In this document: positions 1-5,974 of the stretch, one piece after another
How positions within the stretch are numbered: the stretch's first letter is position 1
Layout of the letters: each line of letters starts with the position of its first letter
Source of the DNA: Anaerolineae bacterium
Lineage (GTDB): Bacteria > Chloroflexota > Anaerolineae > 4572-78 > J111
Direction of reading: 5' to 3'
Length of the DNA: 9,324 nt
Assembly (NCBI GenBank): GCA_020433835.1
Contig: JAGRBY010000260.1
Coordinates: 1 to 9,324, forward strand
The notes under the pieces: model-generated
What the model saw: only the letters and a program-made list of their open reading frames with translations
What the model was told of the DNA's origin: nothing
Database searches by the model: none
Made by a program: the position numbers and the translations under genes

Positions 1-4
1 CAGT

Positions 5-22
5 CCGATGCTTTAGCATCGG
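5..22. repeat. Short-loop hairpin at the left edge
   Basis: CCGATGCT at 5-12 and AGCATCGG at 15-22 form a perfect 8-bp stem around a TT loop. No T-run follows on either strand, so an intrinsic terminator for a gene off the left edge is not supported. It resembles the other tight palindromes in this window (2446-2492, 2735-2752), so a dispersed palindromic element is the better reading. Positions 23-180 hold no gene I can support. They include the similar words ATCTGTG (89-95) and ATCTGCG (99-105), 10 nt apart. Confidence 0.6.
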
Positions 23-162
23 GCTAGGGCGGGGCGGAAGTCACCTCCTTGAAATCCATATTGAGCCTTTTAATTTTTATCAGCGTTTATCTGTGAAAAT
101 CTGCGTCCTAATCTCTGGTTGTGACTTTGCCAGTTTACGTAATACGGCTTGATAAGATCAAT

Positions 163-211
163 AAAATTCTATCAATTCCAACTCCACAAACTCCACAAAC
201 TCTATCAACTC
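163..211. repeat. 9-nt tandem repeat upstream of the DUF2277 gene
   Basis: Two exact copies of ACTCCACAA (181-189, 190-198) are followed by the related ACTCTATCA (199-207) and the start of another copy (208-211). Diverged 9-mers continue to the left to about 163. The run ends just before the ribosome binding site GGAG at 217-220. It is a small minisatellite lying in the 5' leader of the next gene. No function is evident. Confidence 0.6.
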
Positions 212-229
212 TAAACGGAGATAATGTCT

Positions 230-499
230 ATGTGCAGAAACATCAAACCGCTCTACAACTTCGAGCCACCGGCCACCGAAGACGAAATTCGGGCGGCGGC
301 TGTGCAGTTTGTGCGCAAGGTGAGTGGCTTTACCAAACCATCCAAAGCCAACGAAGCGGCCTTTGCCATGGCCATCGACGAGATAGCCGCCGTCACGGCC
401 AACCTTCTCGATGCGCTGGAGACAAACGCACCACCCAAAGACCGCGAAGAAGAAGCGGCCAAAGCGCGTACCCGTTCGGCTCAGCGATTTTCGTCCTAA
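230..499 (+). CDS. DUF2277 family protein
   Basis: A small cytosolic protein of 89 residues whose sequence closely matches what I know of DUF2277. It opens with MCRNIKPLYNF, has the central block FVRKVSGFTKPSKANEAAF, then a helical segment AIDEIAAVTANLLDAL and a charged tail. Length is normal for the family. An ATG six nucleotides upstream (224) is in frame, but GGAG at 217-220 lies only 3 nt from it and 9 nt from the ATG at 230; the family also normally begins with MCRNI, so 230 is preferred. The biochemical role of DUF2277 is unknown to me. The AraC-type regulator starts 53 nt downstream on the same strand, but the palindrome between them suggests the regulator may have its own promoter. 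No signal peptide or membrane segment is seen. Confidence 0.88.
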   Translation: MCRNIKPLYNFEPPATEDEIRAAAVQFVRKVSGFTKPSKANEAAFAMAIDEIAAVTANLLDALETNAPPKDREEEAAKARTRSAQRFSS

Positions 500-520
500 A
501 TTCGTCAAAACCGTACCCAT

Positions 521-535
521 CCGGTATGATACCGG
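521..535. promoter_or_regulatory. Palindrome overlapping a possible -10 of the AraC-type gene
   Basis: CCGGTAT (521-527) and ATACCGG (529-535) are perfect arms around a single central G. The palindrome ends 17 nt before the regulator's ATG at 553 and overlaps its leader. It contains TATGAT (525-530), a plausible -10 hexamer, but the -35 position reads only TTCGTC (501-506), which is weak. The geometry would suit an operator that blocks its own promoter. That role is inference. Confidence 0.4.
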
Positions 536-552
536 TACACGGAGACACGTAA

Positions 553-1230
553 ATGGATCTTATCTTTGACGAAAGAGAATCGGACTCGCCCTTGGTCCAC
601 CTTATCTGGCAGAGCCAGAGTGAGCGCGACGGCTCCTTCATTTCTACTGCCATAACCCGCTGGGAGATGGTGGTGACCACGTACCAGGACCAGGTTACGG
701 TCACGGTGCGCGGCCCCGAGACCAAAGCGACTCACGTTGATTATCCGGCGGACGTTGAATTTTTTGGTATTCAATTCAAGCCGGGGGCTTTTATGCCCCA
801 TCTTCCCACGGCAGAGTTGACCAACGACGGCATCAATTTACCGGAAGCAGCCAATAAATCTTTTTGGTTGAACAGTGAGTCTTGGGAATTGCCCACCTTT
901 GACAATGCCGATGTGTTTATCGCCCGCTTGATGCGCGAGGGGCTGCTGGTTCGCGATCCCGTGGTCGAGGCCGTGCTGCAAAATCAACCGCTTGATATGT
1001 CGCTACGTTCCGCTCAACGCCGTTTTTTGCGGGCCACCGGCTTAACCCGGGGCACCTTCGAGCAAATCGAACGCGCCCGCCAAGCTGTAAACCTTCTCGA
1101 GCAGGGCACTTCCATTGTCGATGCCGTTTACCACGCCGGCTATGCCGATCAGCCGCATCTGACCCGTTCGCTAAAGCGTTTCGTCGGCCAAACTCCTGCC
1201 CAAATCTTGCGCACCGACGAAGCCAAGTAG
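553..1230 (+). CDS. AraC-family transcriptional regulator
   Basis: A 225-residue cytosolic DNA-binding protein. The C-terminal third is an AraC/XylS-type double helix-turn-helix. The first HTH covers about residues 149-172 (SLRSAQRRFLRATGLTRGTF) and the second about 186-216, ending in GYADQPHLTRSLKRFVGQTP, the classic AraC signature with the Q-P-H-L-T-R-x-x-K-R-F-x-G-x-T-P layout. The N-terminal 130 or so residues are a predicted beta-rich sensing domain with the family-typical FFGIQFKPGAF segment near residue 70. No ligand residues can be assigned. The start is supported by GGAG at 541-544, 8 nt from the ATG. A perfect 7+7 palindrome lies just upstream. The RibD_C-type reductase follows on the same strand with its own likely promoter and is a plausible target. 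I know of similar AraC-type regulators beside small enzyme genes, but the ligand and regulon are unknown. Confidence 0.87.
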   Translation: MDLIFDERESDSPLVHLIWQSQSERDGSFISTAITRWEMVVTTYQDQVTVTVRGPETKATHVDYPADVEFFGIQFKPGAFMPHLPTAELTNDGINLPEAANKSFWLNSESWELPTFDNADVFIARLMREGLLVRDPVVEAVLQNQPLDMSLRSAQRRFLRATGLTRGTFEQIERARQAVNLLEQGTSIVDAVYHAGYADQPHLTRSLKRFVGQTPAQILRTDEAK

Positions 1231-1265
1231 CTGTCGTTTTTGTTCAATACAGCCTCCTTTTGATG

Positions 1266-1303
1266 TGCTATGATGATCGTATTGATAATAACAAACGAAG
1301 GAG
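1266..1303 (+). promoter_or_regulatory. Extended -10 promoter and RBS for the RibD_C-type gene
   Basis: TG at 1266-1267, one spacer base, then TATGAT at 1269-1274 make an extended -10 element, which would not need a good -35; none is visible at the expected distance. The ribosome binding site GAAGGAG at 1297-1303 is 9 nt from the ATG at 1313. The reductase can therefore be transcribed separately from the AraC-type gene ending at 1230. Confidence 0.5.
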
Positions 1304-1312
1304 AATATACCC

Positions 1313-1879
1313 ATGCGAAAATTAAAACTTCAAGTTCAAATGACGGTTGACGGATACGTTGCCGGCCCCAACGGCGAAATGGATTGGGTGATGTGGAACT
1401 GGGATGACGCCCTCAAAACCTACGTCAAAGAATTAACAGAACCCGTTGACTGTATCGTTCTGGGCCGCAACTTGGCCGAAGGGTTCATTCCCCACTGGGC
1501 TGGCGTAGCTGCCGATCCGGCCAACCCGGACGTTGCAGCAGGCAAGAAATTTACGGACACTCCCAAAGTTGTTTTTACCAAGACGCTCGATGCGTCACAA
1601 TGGGATAACACCGTTTTAGCCAAAGGCGACCTGGTTGACGAAATCACGAAACTTAAAAACCAGGAGGGTCAAGACATCATCGTTTACGGCGGCGCGACCT
1701 TTGTAGCCAGCCTCATCAAACATGGGCTGATTGACGAGTATCACTTATTCGTTAATCCCGCGGCTATTGGCGAGGGTATGGCGATCTTTAACGAACTTGA
1801 TAGCAAACAAAATCTGACCCTTGTAAAGGCTACAGTATTTGAATGCGGGATTGTTGTCCTGAATTACGAACCGAAATAG
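1313..1879 (+). CDS. Dihydrofolate reductase family protein (RibD C-terminal domain)
   Basis: A 188-residue cytosolic protein with the single-domain RibD_C/DHFR-like fold. The N-terminal strand and loop read SVDGY-type as TVDGYVAGPNGEMDW (residues 11-25), which in the family shapes the NADPH/substrate pocket. GRNLAEGF (51-58), KVVFTKTL (85-92) and YGGATFVASLIKHGLIDEY (125-143) are the remaining family blocks; the GGA turn contacts the cofactor phosphate in related reductases. These stand-alone proteins are usually annotated as dihydrofolate reductase or deaminase/reductase, but they are not proven to reduce dihydrofolate, and the true substrate is unknown. Full length. It follows the AraC-type gene after 82 nt on the same strand, which makes it a candidate target of that regulator. 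Confidence 0.88.
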   Translation: MRKLKLQVQMTVDGYVAGPNGEMDWVMWNWDDALKTYVKELTEPVDCIVLGRNLAEGFIPHWAGVAADPANPDVAAGKKFTDTPKVVFTKTLDASQWDNTVLAKGDLVDEITKLKNQEGQDIIVYGGATFVASLIKHGLIDEYHLFVNPAAIGEGMAIFNELDSKQNLTLVKATVFECGIVVLNYEPK

Positions 1880-1960
1880 ATCGAACCGGCAATTACCATG
1901 CTAATAATAGATTGGTTCAGTTTCCATTATAGGTCGATCAAGCTCTTTAAATGGGCAAAC

Positions 1961-2401
1961 TATTTGGACAGTACAACGACCATGGTACAAAAACTGGACC
2001 AAGCTTAGGCCATGGCGAGGATCATGGTGATAAAAGCTTCTTCCGTTGAGATTTATTTAGGGGACATTCGTGTTTTCATGCAGGGAACGTTGTGTTTACA
2101 TTAGGGAATCTTGCCGTTGTGAAAGTAAATCTTGCCGTTGCATTGGTTCATGCTTAATTTTTGCTTGTCCATGGTACTTTTTGTTTGGGTAACGTTGTGT
2201 TTACGTTAGGGAATCTTGCCGTTGTGAAAGTAAATCTTGCCGTTGCGTTGGTACACGCTTAATTTTTACTTGTACATTCTTAATTTTTGCTTGTCCATGG
2301 TACTTTTGCAACGGTACATCCAAGTTTTGCAATGGTATATCCAGGTTTTGCAACGGTACATCGGTGTTTTCGGGCGGTACACAGCGTGTAATGGAGTGAT
2401 A
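1961..2401. repeat. 21-nt periodic repeat array with a duplicated higher-order block
   Basis: From 2066 to 2380 the sequence divides without gaps into fifteen 21-nt units. Most begin AT or AC, have a T-rich centre and end in GGTAC, GTCC, GTAA or GGGA. Units at 2108 and 2213 are identical; those at 2087 and 2192 differ at one base. Three units near the right end (2297, 2318, 2339) share TTTTGCAA followed by GGTA. The block starting at 2087 (five units) recurs at 2192 as six units, because the CTTAATTTTT unit is present twice (2255 and 2276). The in-phase word ATGGT also occurs at 1982 and 2024, so the period extends weakly to about 1961; a weak unit at 2381-2401 closes it. There are no spacers, so this is not CRISPR. 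It may be a minisatellite or an array of protein-binding sites. Confidence 0.85.
2087..2317. repeat. Higher-order tandem duplication inside the 21-nt array
   Basis: Copy 1 is 2087-2191 and copy 2 is 2192-2317. Each contains in order ACGTTGTGTTTAC, ATCTTGCCGTTGTGAAAGTA, ATCTTGCCGTTGC, CTTAATTTTT and ATGGTACTTTT. Copy 2 carries one extra 21-nt unit, and the final unit keeps only its first 11 bases in common. Length change by a whole unit points to slippage or unequal recombination between units. Confidence 0.85.
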
Positions 2402-2445
2402 AGCGACTCTTAAGCACTATACTTTCTTGAAAATAGGTTTAGGTG

Positions 2446-2492
2446 GACAAATCGCTGATTTGTCACGGATGGAACAAGTCGGCGACTTGTTC
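2446..2492. repeat. Pair of adjacent tight palindromes
   Basis: GACAAATC (2446-2453) pairs with GATTTGTC (2457-2464) around GCT. Seven bases on, GAACAAGTC (2472-2480) pairs with GACTTGTTC (2484-2492) around GGC. Both are perfect and share the ACAA/TTGT arms with a three-base GC-containing loop. No T-run follows, so they are not classical terminators. They look like a dispersed bacterial palindromic element (REP-like). Confidence 0.65.
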
Positions 2493-2592
2493 TACTGTTT
2501 TCATTGCCGGTGTCGTCTCAACCGAGACTGTTGGCCTCCCGTGAAAGTAAGTAATTTTCATAACTAACTTATGAGTTTGAGACCAGGCTGAA

Positions 2593-2665
2593 TAGACAGG
2601 ATTTACAGGATTTCCAAGATTAAAATAAGTAAAAATCATATTAATCCTGCCGAAGGTTCTGTCTA
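2593..2665. repeat. Imperfect inverted repeat with tandem ACAGGATTT
   Basis: ACAGGATTT occurs twice in tandem (2596-2604, 2605-2613). TAGACAG (2593-2599) is inverted as CTGTCTA (2659-2665), and CAGGATT is inverted as AATCCTG (2643-2649). I recall very similar AGGATTTACAGGATT-type words as dispersed intergenic repeats in several phyla, so this is probably a genomic repeat and not a local regulatory site. The rest of 2493-2734 shows no gene I can support. Confidence 0.6.
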
Positions 2666-2734
2666 AACTAATGTAACAACTTAGAGTTGAAAACTACTTA
2701 CAGACCCGGAGAGTCAAAGTTTACCAACGCGGAT

Positions 2735-2752
2735 GACAAAGCGAGCTTTGTC
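2735..2752. repeat. Tight palindrome upstream of the HTH_42 gene
   Basis: GACAAAGC (2735-2742) pairs with GCTTTGTC (2745-2752) around GA. Its arms resemble those of the palindromes at 2446-2492, so it is probably another copy of the same element type. It lies 26 nt before the AGGAG ribosome binding site (2779-2783) of the next gene, so it would be in or near its leader. Confidence 0.55.
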
Positions 2753-2794
2753 GCTCCAACCCATTTTCATTAACCATCAGGAGCAATTCCACTC

Positions 2795-3874
2795 ATGACG
2801 GATTTCAATATTGCCGATTTGCGGCTGCATAACCAGGCTATTGCGCCATCGCACTTGGCGACAGCGGGTGATGTCGTCAGAAGATTGGGGGCGGTTCAGG
2901 CTCAGGATTATCTGGGGACGCTGTGGGCGCTGGGGCTGCGCATGCCAAAAGCGGTCGAAACCGATATTGAGCAGGCCATTGCCAACCGCGAGATCGTACG
3001 CACCTGGCCGATGCGCGGCACGCTCCATTTTGTCGCGCCGGAAGACGTACGCTGGATGCTGGCTCTGCTAACGCCCCGGATTATTGCCAGGGCGGCCCGG
3101 CGGTACAAGCAACTTGAGCTGGATGAAGCCACCTTCGCCCACAGTGAAACCGTATTCGCCCAAGCGCTGCAAGGCGGCAACTGCCTCACCCGGCCCGAAA
3201 TAATGACGGTGTTAGAGGAAACCGGTATTTCTACCCAAGGCCAGCGTGGTTATCATCTGCTGTGGCATGCAGCTCAAAACGGCTTGATCTGCTTTGGCCC
3301 TCGGCATGGAAAACAGGATACGTTTGTGTGGCTTGATGATTGGCTGCCCGCCGGTAAGACTCTCAACCGGGACGAGTCGCTGGCCGAGTTGGCCCGCCGC
3401 TATTTTACCGGTCATGATCCGGCGACTCTACAGGATTTTATATGGTGGTCGGGGTTGTTAACAGCCGATGCCCGCGCTGCCGTCGAGATGGTGGCAGCGG
3501 AGTTAGAAGAAGTTGTTATCGACGGCCAAACCTACTGGTTGGCTTCACCTGATTCTGTTCCGCAAGCTCCATCGCCCACGGTGTATCTCTTACCTGGATT
3601 TGATGAGTACCTGTTGGGCTATCGAGATCGCAGCGCCGTACTCGATCCGGCTCACAACGACAAAATCGTGCCCGGCGGCAACGGGATGTTCAAATCAACC
3701 ATCGTTATCGATGGTCAGGTGGTCGGCACCTGGAAACGGACATTGAAGAAAACGACGGTGACCATCGAACTCCAGCCCTTTAATCCCCTAAGCGATGTCG
3801 AGAGCGAGGCCGTCGCAACGGCGGCGGAAACGTATGGAGCATTTCTCGAACGAACGGTGAATTTTACCAACTGA
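2795..3874 (+). CDS. Winged-helix HTH_42 protein (AlkZ/YcaQ superfamily)
   Basis: A 359-residue cytosolic protein of the HTH_42 family (winged helix DNA-binding domain, PF06224). The N-terminal block RLGAVQAQDYLGTLWALGLR (30-49) carries Q35-A-Q37, matching the glutamine-x-glutamine motif that is catalytic in AlkZ, a DNA glycosylase that unhooks alkylated bases and interstrand crosslinks. Other family blocks are RTWPMRGTLHFV (69-80), a winged-helix segment near 130-170, and LLPGFDEYLLGYRDRS (265-280). Length is typical. The start has AGGAG at 2779-2783, 11 nt before the ATG, which is a little far. It is a solitary plus-strand gene whose last 11 nt overlap the 3' end of the convergent methyltransferase gene. 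Family membership is firm; glycosylase activity is inferred only from the QxQ motif, because many members are uncharacterised. Confidence 0.87.
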   Translation: MTDFNIADLRLHNQAIAPSHLATAGDVVRRLGAVQAQDYLGTLWALGLRMPKAVETDIEQAIANREIVRTWPMRGTLHFVAPEDVRWMLALLTPRIIARAARRYKQLELDEATFAHSETVFAQALQGGNCLTRPEIMTVLEETGISTQGQRGYHLLWHAAQNGLICFGPRHGKQDTFVWLDDWLPAGKTLNRDESLAELARRYFTGHDPATLQDFIWWSGLLTADARAAVEMVAAELEEVVIDGQTYWLASPDSVPQAPSPTVYLLPGFDEYLLGYRDRSAVLDPAHNDKIVPGGNGMFKSTIVIDGQVVGTWKRTLKKTTVTIELQPFNPLSDVESEAVATAAETYGAFLERTVNFTN

Positions 3875-4397
3875 CCGCCGCATAAATGGTGTGTAAAAAT
3901 CGGCTTGATCTTTCGGCTAAAAGCTGGGTATGGGTAAAGCCGCAGGTGCGAGCCAACTTCTCCCAACTTTGATAGGAGAGTGGATAAGGCACCCAATGGT
4001 TACCGCGATCGACACCGTATTCGACCACAATAAAGCGTCCTTCAGGGCGAAGATAGCTTTTGAGCTGCTGCACGACGGACGCCTGGGCCGCGTACTTCTG
4101 AAAGTGGAGCGCATTGGCCACGACGAGGCCATCCAATGGTGGCAGATCAGCGAGCGGTTGGGTGAAGTTGGCGGTTCGGTAATGAACCGTTGTATGGGGG
4201 AATTGCGATTGCATCGCTCGTGCTTGGGTGCGCAGCGATCCCCGATCTTGATCGATAGAGTAGATTTCTGCATCCTGGCCGAGCAGTTCGGCCAGAGCCA
4301 GCGTAAACGCGCCGGTGCCTGAGCCAAAATCGGCCCAGATACCGCCCGGCGCGGGTATGCCGCCGCGCAGCAGGTTAACGTGATCGGTGTGGTTCAT
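3864..4397 (-). CDS. Class I SAM-dependent methyltransferase
   Basis: A 177-residue Rossmann-fold methyltransferase. Motif I is WADFGSGTGAFTLALAE (21-37), the glycine-rich S-adenosylmethionine loop. The acidic residue after strand 2 is D49 in IYSIDQD, motif II is LDGLVVANALHF (88-99), and strand 5 is GRFIVVEYG (120-128). The C-terminal portion (HWVPYPLSYQSWEKL...) is where the substrate would bind, but the substrate cannot be predicted. It is on the short side for the class and starts only about 20 residues before motif I, so the N-terminal cap is minimal. It begins 21 nt after the PPOX-type gene on the same strand and is probably co-transcribed. Only a weak GGA precedes the ATG, so translational coupling is likely. 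Its 3' end overlaps the HTH_42 gene by 11 nt. Confidence 0.85.
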   Translation of the reverse strand: MNHTDHVNLLRGGIPAPGGIWADFGSGTGAFTLALAELLGQDAEIYSIDQDRGSLRTQARAMQSQFPHTTVHYRTANFTQPLADLPPLDGLVVANALHFQKYAAQASVVQQLKSYLRPEGRFIVVEYGVDRGNHWVPYPLSYQSWEKLARTCGFTHTQLLAERSSRFLHTIYAAVSW

Positions 4398-4418
4398 CGA
4401 ATTTCCATTATGATATGT

Positions 4419-4829
4419 TTATGCTTCTGTCCAAACAATCTTATTCGGCGCAAACTTGCCGCTTTTATAATCGAGCGGTTCCTCAATGCCAAAGCTCCAG
4501 GAAACGGTCGGCGTGATGGCGATATATTCTTTGTGACCAAACTGGCCGTCGCGTTCTACAATTTCGGCCAGGCCATGCACCTTGATTTGGCGCGGCTTCC
4601 AGGGTCGAACCGACTCCAGGTCGTCGATAATGAGCGATACTTTGGTGTTACCGGCCACCACATTTTTGTATTTGCGCGTGCCCGGTAAGTTGATACCGCC
4701 GATGTAAAAACGACTGCCATCGAACGCAAAACCGACCGCATCGACTGTCGGCTGACCCTTGGAAGAAACCGTGGCTAATCGGGCCAGATGTTGACTTTTT
4801 AAGTAGTTACGTTCTGCTTCGGAAAACAT
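4419..4829 (-). CDS. PPOX-class F420-dependent oxidoreductase family protein
   Basis: A 136-residue split-barrel flavin/deazaflavin-binding protein. The opening MFSEAERNYLKSQHLARLATV, followed by GQPTVDAVGFAFDG, IGGINLPGTRKYKNV (43-57), VSLIIDDLESVRPWKPRQIKV (64-84) and a late SWSFGIEEP, match the PPOX-class F420-dependent subgroup I know from MSMEG_5819-like proteins. Known relatives use reduced F420 or, in other subgroups, FMN or heme, so cofactor choice is inferred from subgroup resemblance. The start is well supported: AAGGAG at 4841-4836 lies 6 nt from the ATG. It is the fourth gene of the minus-strand run, 86 nt after the MDR oxidoreductase and 21 nt before the methyltransferase, which makes the last pair an operon. 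The host would need F420 synthesis, which is not visible here. Confidence 0.83.
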   Translation of the reverse strand: MFSEAERNYLKSQHLARLATVSSKGQPTVDAVGFAFDGSRFYIGGINLPGTRKYKNVVAGNTKVSLIIDDLESVRPWKPRQIKVHGLAEIVERDGQFGHKEYIAITPTVSWSFGIEEPLDYKSGKFAPNKIVWTEA

Positions 4830-4854
4830 GGTTCTCTCCTTGTTGTAAGCGGTT

Positions 4855-4928
4855 AGCCATCAGCTTTCAGCATTCAGCAAAAAACTAAAAGCTAAAAGCT
4901 GATGGCTGAACGCTGTTAGCTGACGGCT
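4855..4928. repeat. Composite inverted repeat reaching into the MDR gene's 3' end
   Basis: AGCCATCAGCTTT (4855-4867) is perfectly inverted as AAAGCTGATGGCT (4895-4907). A longer, imperfect pair joins 4855-4878 with 4905-4928, with 20 of 24 positions complementary, so the two right arms compete for one left arm. The repeat covers the stop codon and last codons of the minus-strand oxidoreductase (coding to 4916). It could fold in the message between that gene and the PPOX-type gene. The GCTGA/TCAGC words look like a dispersed intergenic repeat. No T-run supports an intrinsic terminator. Confidence 0.7.
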
Positions 4929-5881
4929 AATACAATACGTCCTCGGCCATGCCCGGTCTGGCTGAGTTCATGGGCCTGGCGAGCCTCTTGTAAGGAAAAA
5001 ATCTGACCCACGACCGCCTTAACCTGACCTTCGTCGATCAACCGGGCGATCATCGCCAAATCTTCACTGGTGGGGGTTACGGCGTTTTTCACAGCGCGAA
5101 TACCCAACACTTTCGCTAATTGCGCCGATGGCTTTTCGAGCAGCGAGACCAGAGTTCCGCCGCGTTTAACAACCGTCATCGAACGCTGTAAGGTCTCCCC
5201 GCCGATGGTATCGAGTACCAAATTCACTTCAGACACAGCCTTTTCGAAGGGAGTAGTGGTGTAGTCGATGACCGTATCTGCGCCCAGAGAATGTACAAAA
5301 TCGACGTTCGCAGTTGATGTTGTGGCGATCACCTGCGCTCCTTTCCAGCGGGCAAACTGAACCGCGAACAACCCCACCCCACCGGCTGCCCCGTGAATGA
5401 GAACACGTTGACCGGCACGCAGTTCGCCATCGCCAAAAAGGGCCGACCAGGCCGTTGTGGCTCCACCGGATATAGTAGCGGCTTCGGTAAACGTAAGCGA
5501 CTGCGGTTTGAGGGCCAGCAGGCTGTATGTCTTCGGCGTCAAGGCCGGAGGCTCCACAGGTGTTACTGTATATTCAGTATAAGCACCGTGGGTACTTCGA
5601 CCAAAAACCGCCTGGCCTTTACAGAAACGTGTTACGCCGGGGCCAACTGCCTCGATCACCCCGGCGATGGCTGAGCCGGGAATGTAGGGAAAGGATTGAG
5701 GGTAAAACTTTTTGAAGAAACCCTGGCGCATCTTCCAATCGGCCGGCAAGACCCCGGCAGCGTGAACCCGAATGAGCACCTCGCCGGCTTGCGGTTTCGG
5801 GCGTAGAATTTGTTCAGATCGAAGTTGTTCAGGGTCTCCATACTGGTAAACGCGGATAACCTGCATTGTTTGTCTGGCCAT
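4916..5881 (-). CDS. Zinc-independent MDR / NADPH:quinone oxidoreductase family
   Basis: A 321-residue medium-chain dehydrogenase/reductase. The N-terminal GroES-like domain holds VLIRVHAAGVLPADWKMRQG (35-54) and PGSAIAGVIEAVG (68-80), and the Rossmann domain has HGAAGGVGLFAVQFA (163-177), the NAD(P)H dinucleotide loop. The zinc ligands and the structural cysteine cluster of alcohol dehydrogenases are absent, which fits quinone/enone reductases that use NADPH. The C-terminus HGRGRIVLAV is the usual family ending. Residues about 110-122 look like a small insertion relative to typical members. The ATG at 5881 is preceded by GAGGT (5890-5886) at short spacing; the ATG at codon 6 (5866) is an alternative. 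Its last codons and stop lie inside an inverted repeat. It sits between an aldo/keto reductase and a PPOX-type gene, which suggests reactive carbonyl or quinone handling. Substrate unknown. Confidence 0.87.
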   Translation of the reverse strand: MARQTMQVIRVYQYGDPEQLRSEQILRPKPQAGEVLIRVHAAGVLPADWKMRQGFFKKFYPQSFPYIPGSAIAGVIEAVGPGVTRFCKGQAVFGRSTHGAYTEYTVTPVEPPALTPKTYSLLALKPQSLTFTEAATISGGATTAWSALFGDGELRAGQRVLIHGAAGGVGLFAVQFARWKGAQVIATTSTANVDFVHSLGADTVIDYTTTPFEKAVSEVNLVLDTIGGETLQRSMTVVKRGGTLVSLLEKPSAQLAKVLGIRAVKNAVTPTSEDLAMIARLIDEGQVKAVVGQIFSLQEARQAHELSQTGHGRGRIVLAVS

Positions 5882-5915
5882 AGTGACCTCGTACTTAACT
5901 GATAGGCTAAGGCTG

Positions 5916-5961
5916 AGGCGAAGGCTAAGAAGTCGTTGTTTTGAATTTTGTTCCTTCGCCT
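5916..5961. repeat. Inverted repeat between the AKR and MDR genes
   Basis: AGGCGAAGG (5916-5924) pairs perfectly with CCTTCGCCT (5953-5961) across a 28-nt loop. It lies in the 93-nt gap between the aldo/keto reductase stop (5975) and the oxidoreductase start (5881) on the minus strand. With no T-run after it, termination is not clear; it may reduce read-through or stabilise the upstream message. The neighbouring GGCTAAGGCTGAGGC words look repetitive. Confidence 0.55.
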
Positions 5962-5974
5962 TAAACCTGCTTTT

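Noticed and set aside
121..552. Long open frame on the plus strand, and others on the minus strand, over the DUF2277 gene
   Set aside because: They overlap a protein that clearly matches DUF2277, start with GTG or lack a ribosome binding site, and have low-complexity Arg/Gly-rich products typical of shadow frames.
1961..2383. Complete IS21- or Tn7-like insertion between TG and CA ends
   Set aside because: There is no transposase coding and I could not find a matching target duplication at the two possible ends, so only a relic is suggested.
2193..2398. Open frame through the 21-nt repeats giving Cys-containing heptapeptides
   Set aside because: It has no start codon with a ribosome binding site, an in-frame TAA at 2190-2192 interrupts the array, and openness follows trivially from a repeat length that is a multiple of three.
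2087..2401. CRISPR array
   Set aside because: The units abut directly with no unique spacers, and they are too short and too diverged from one another.
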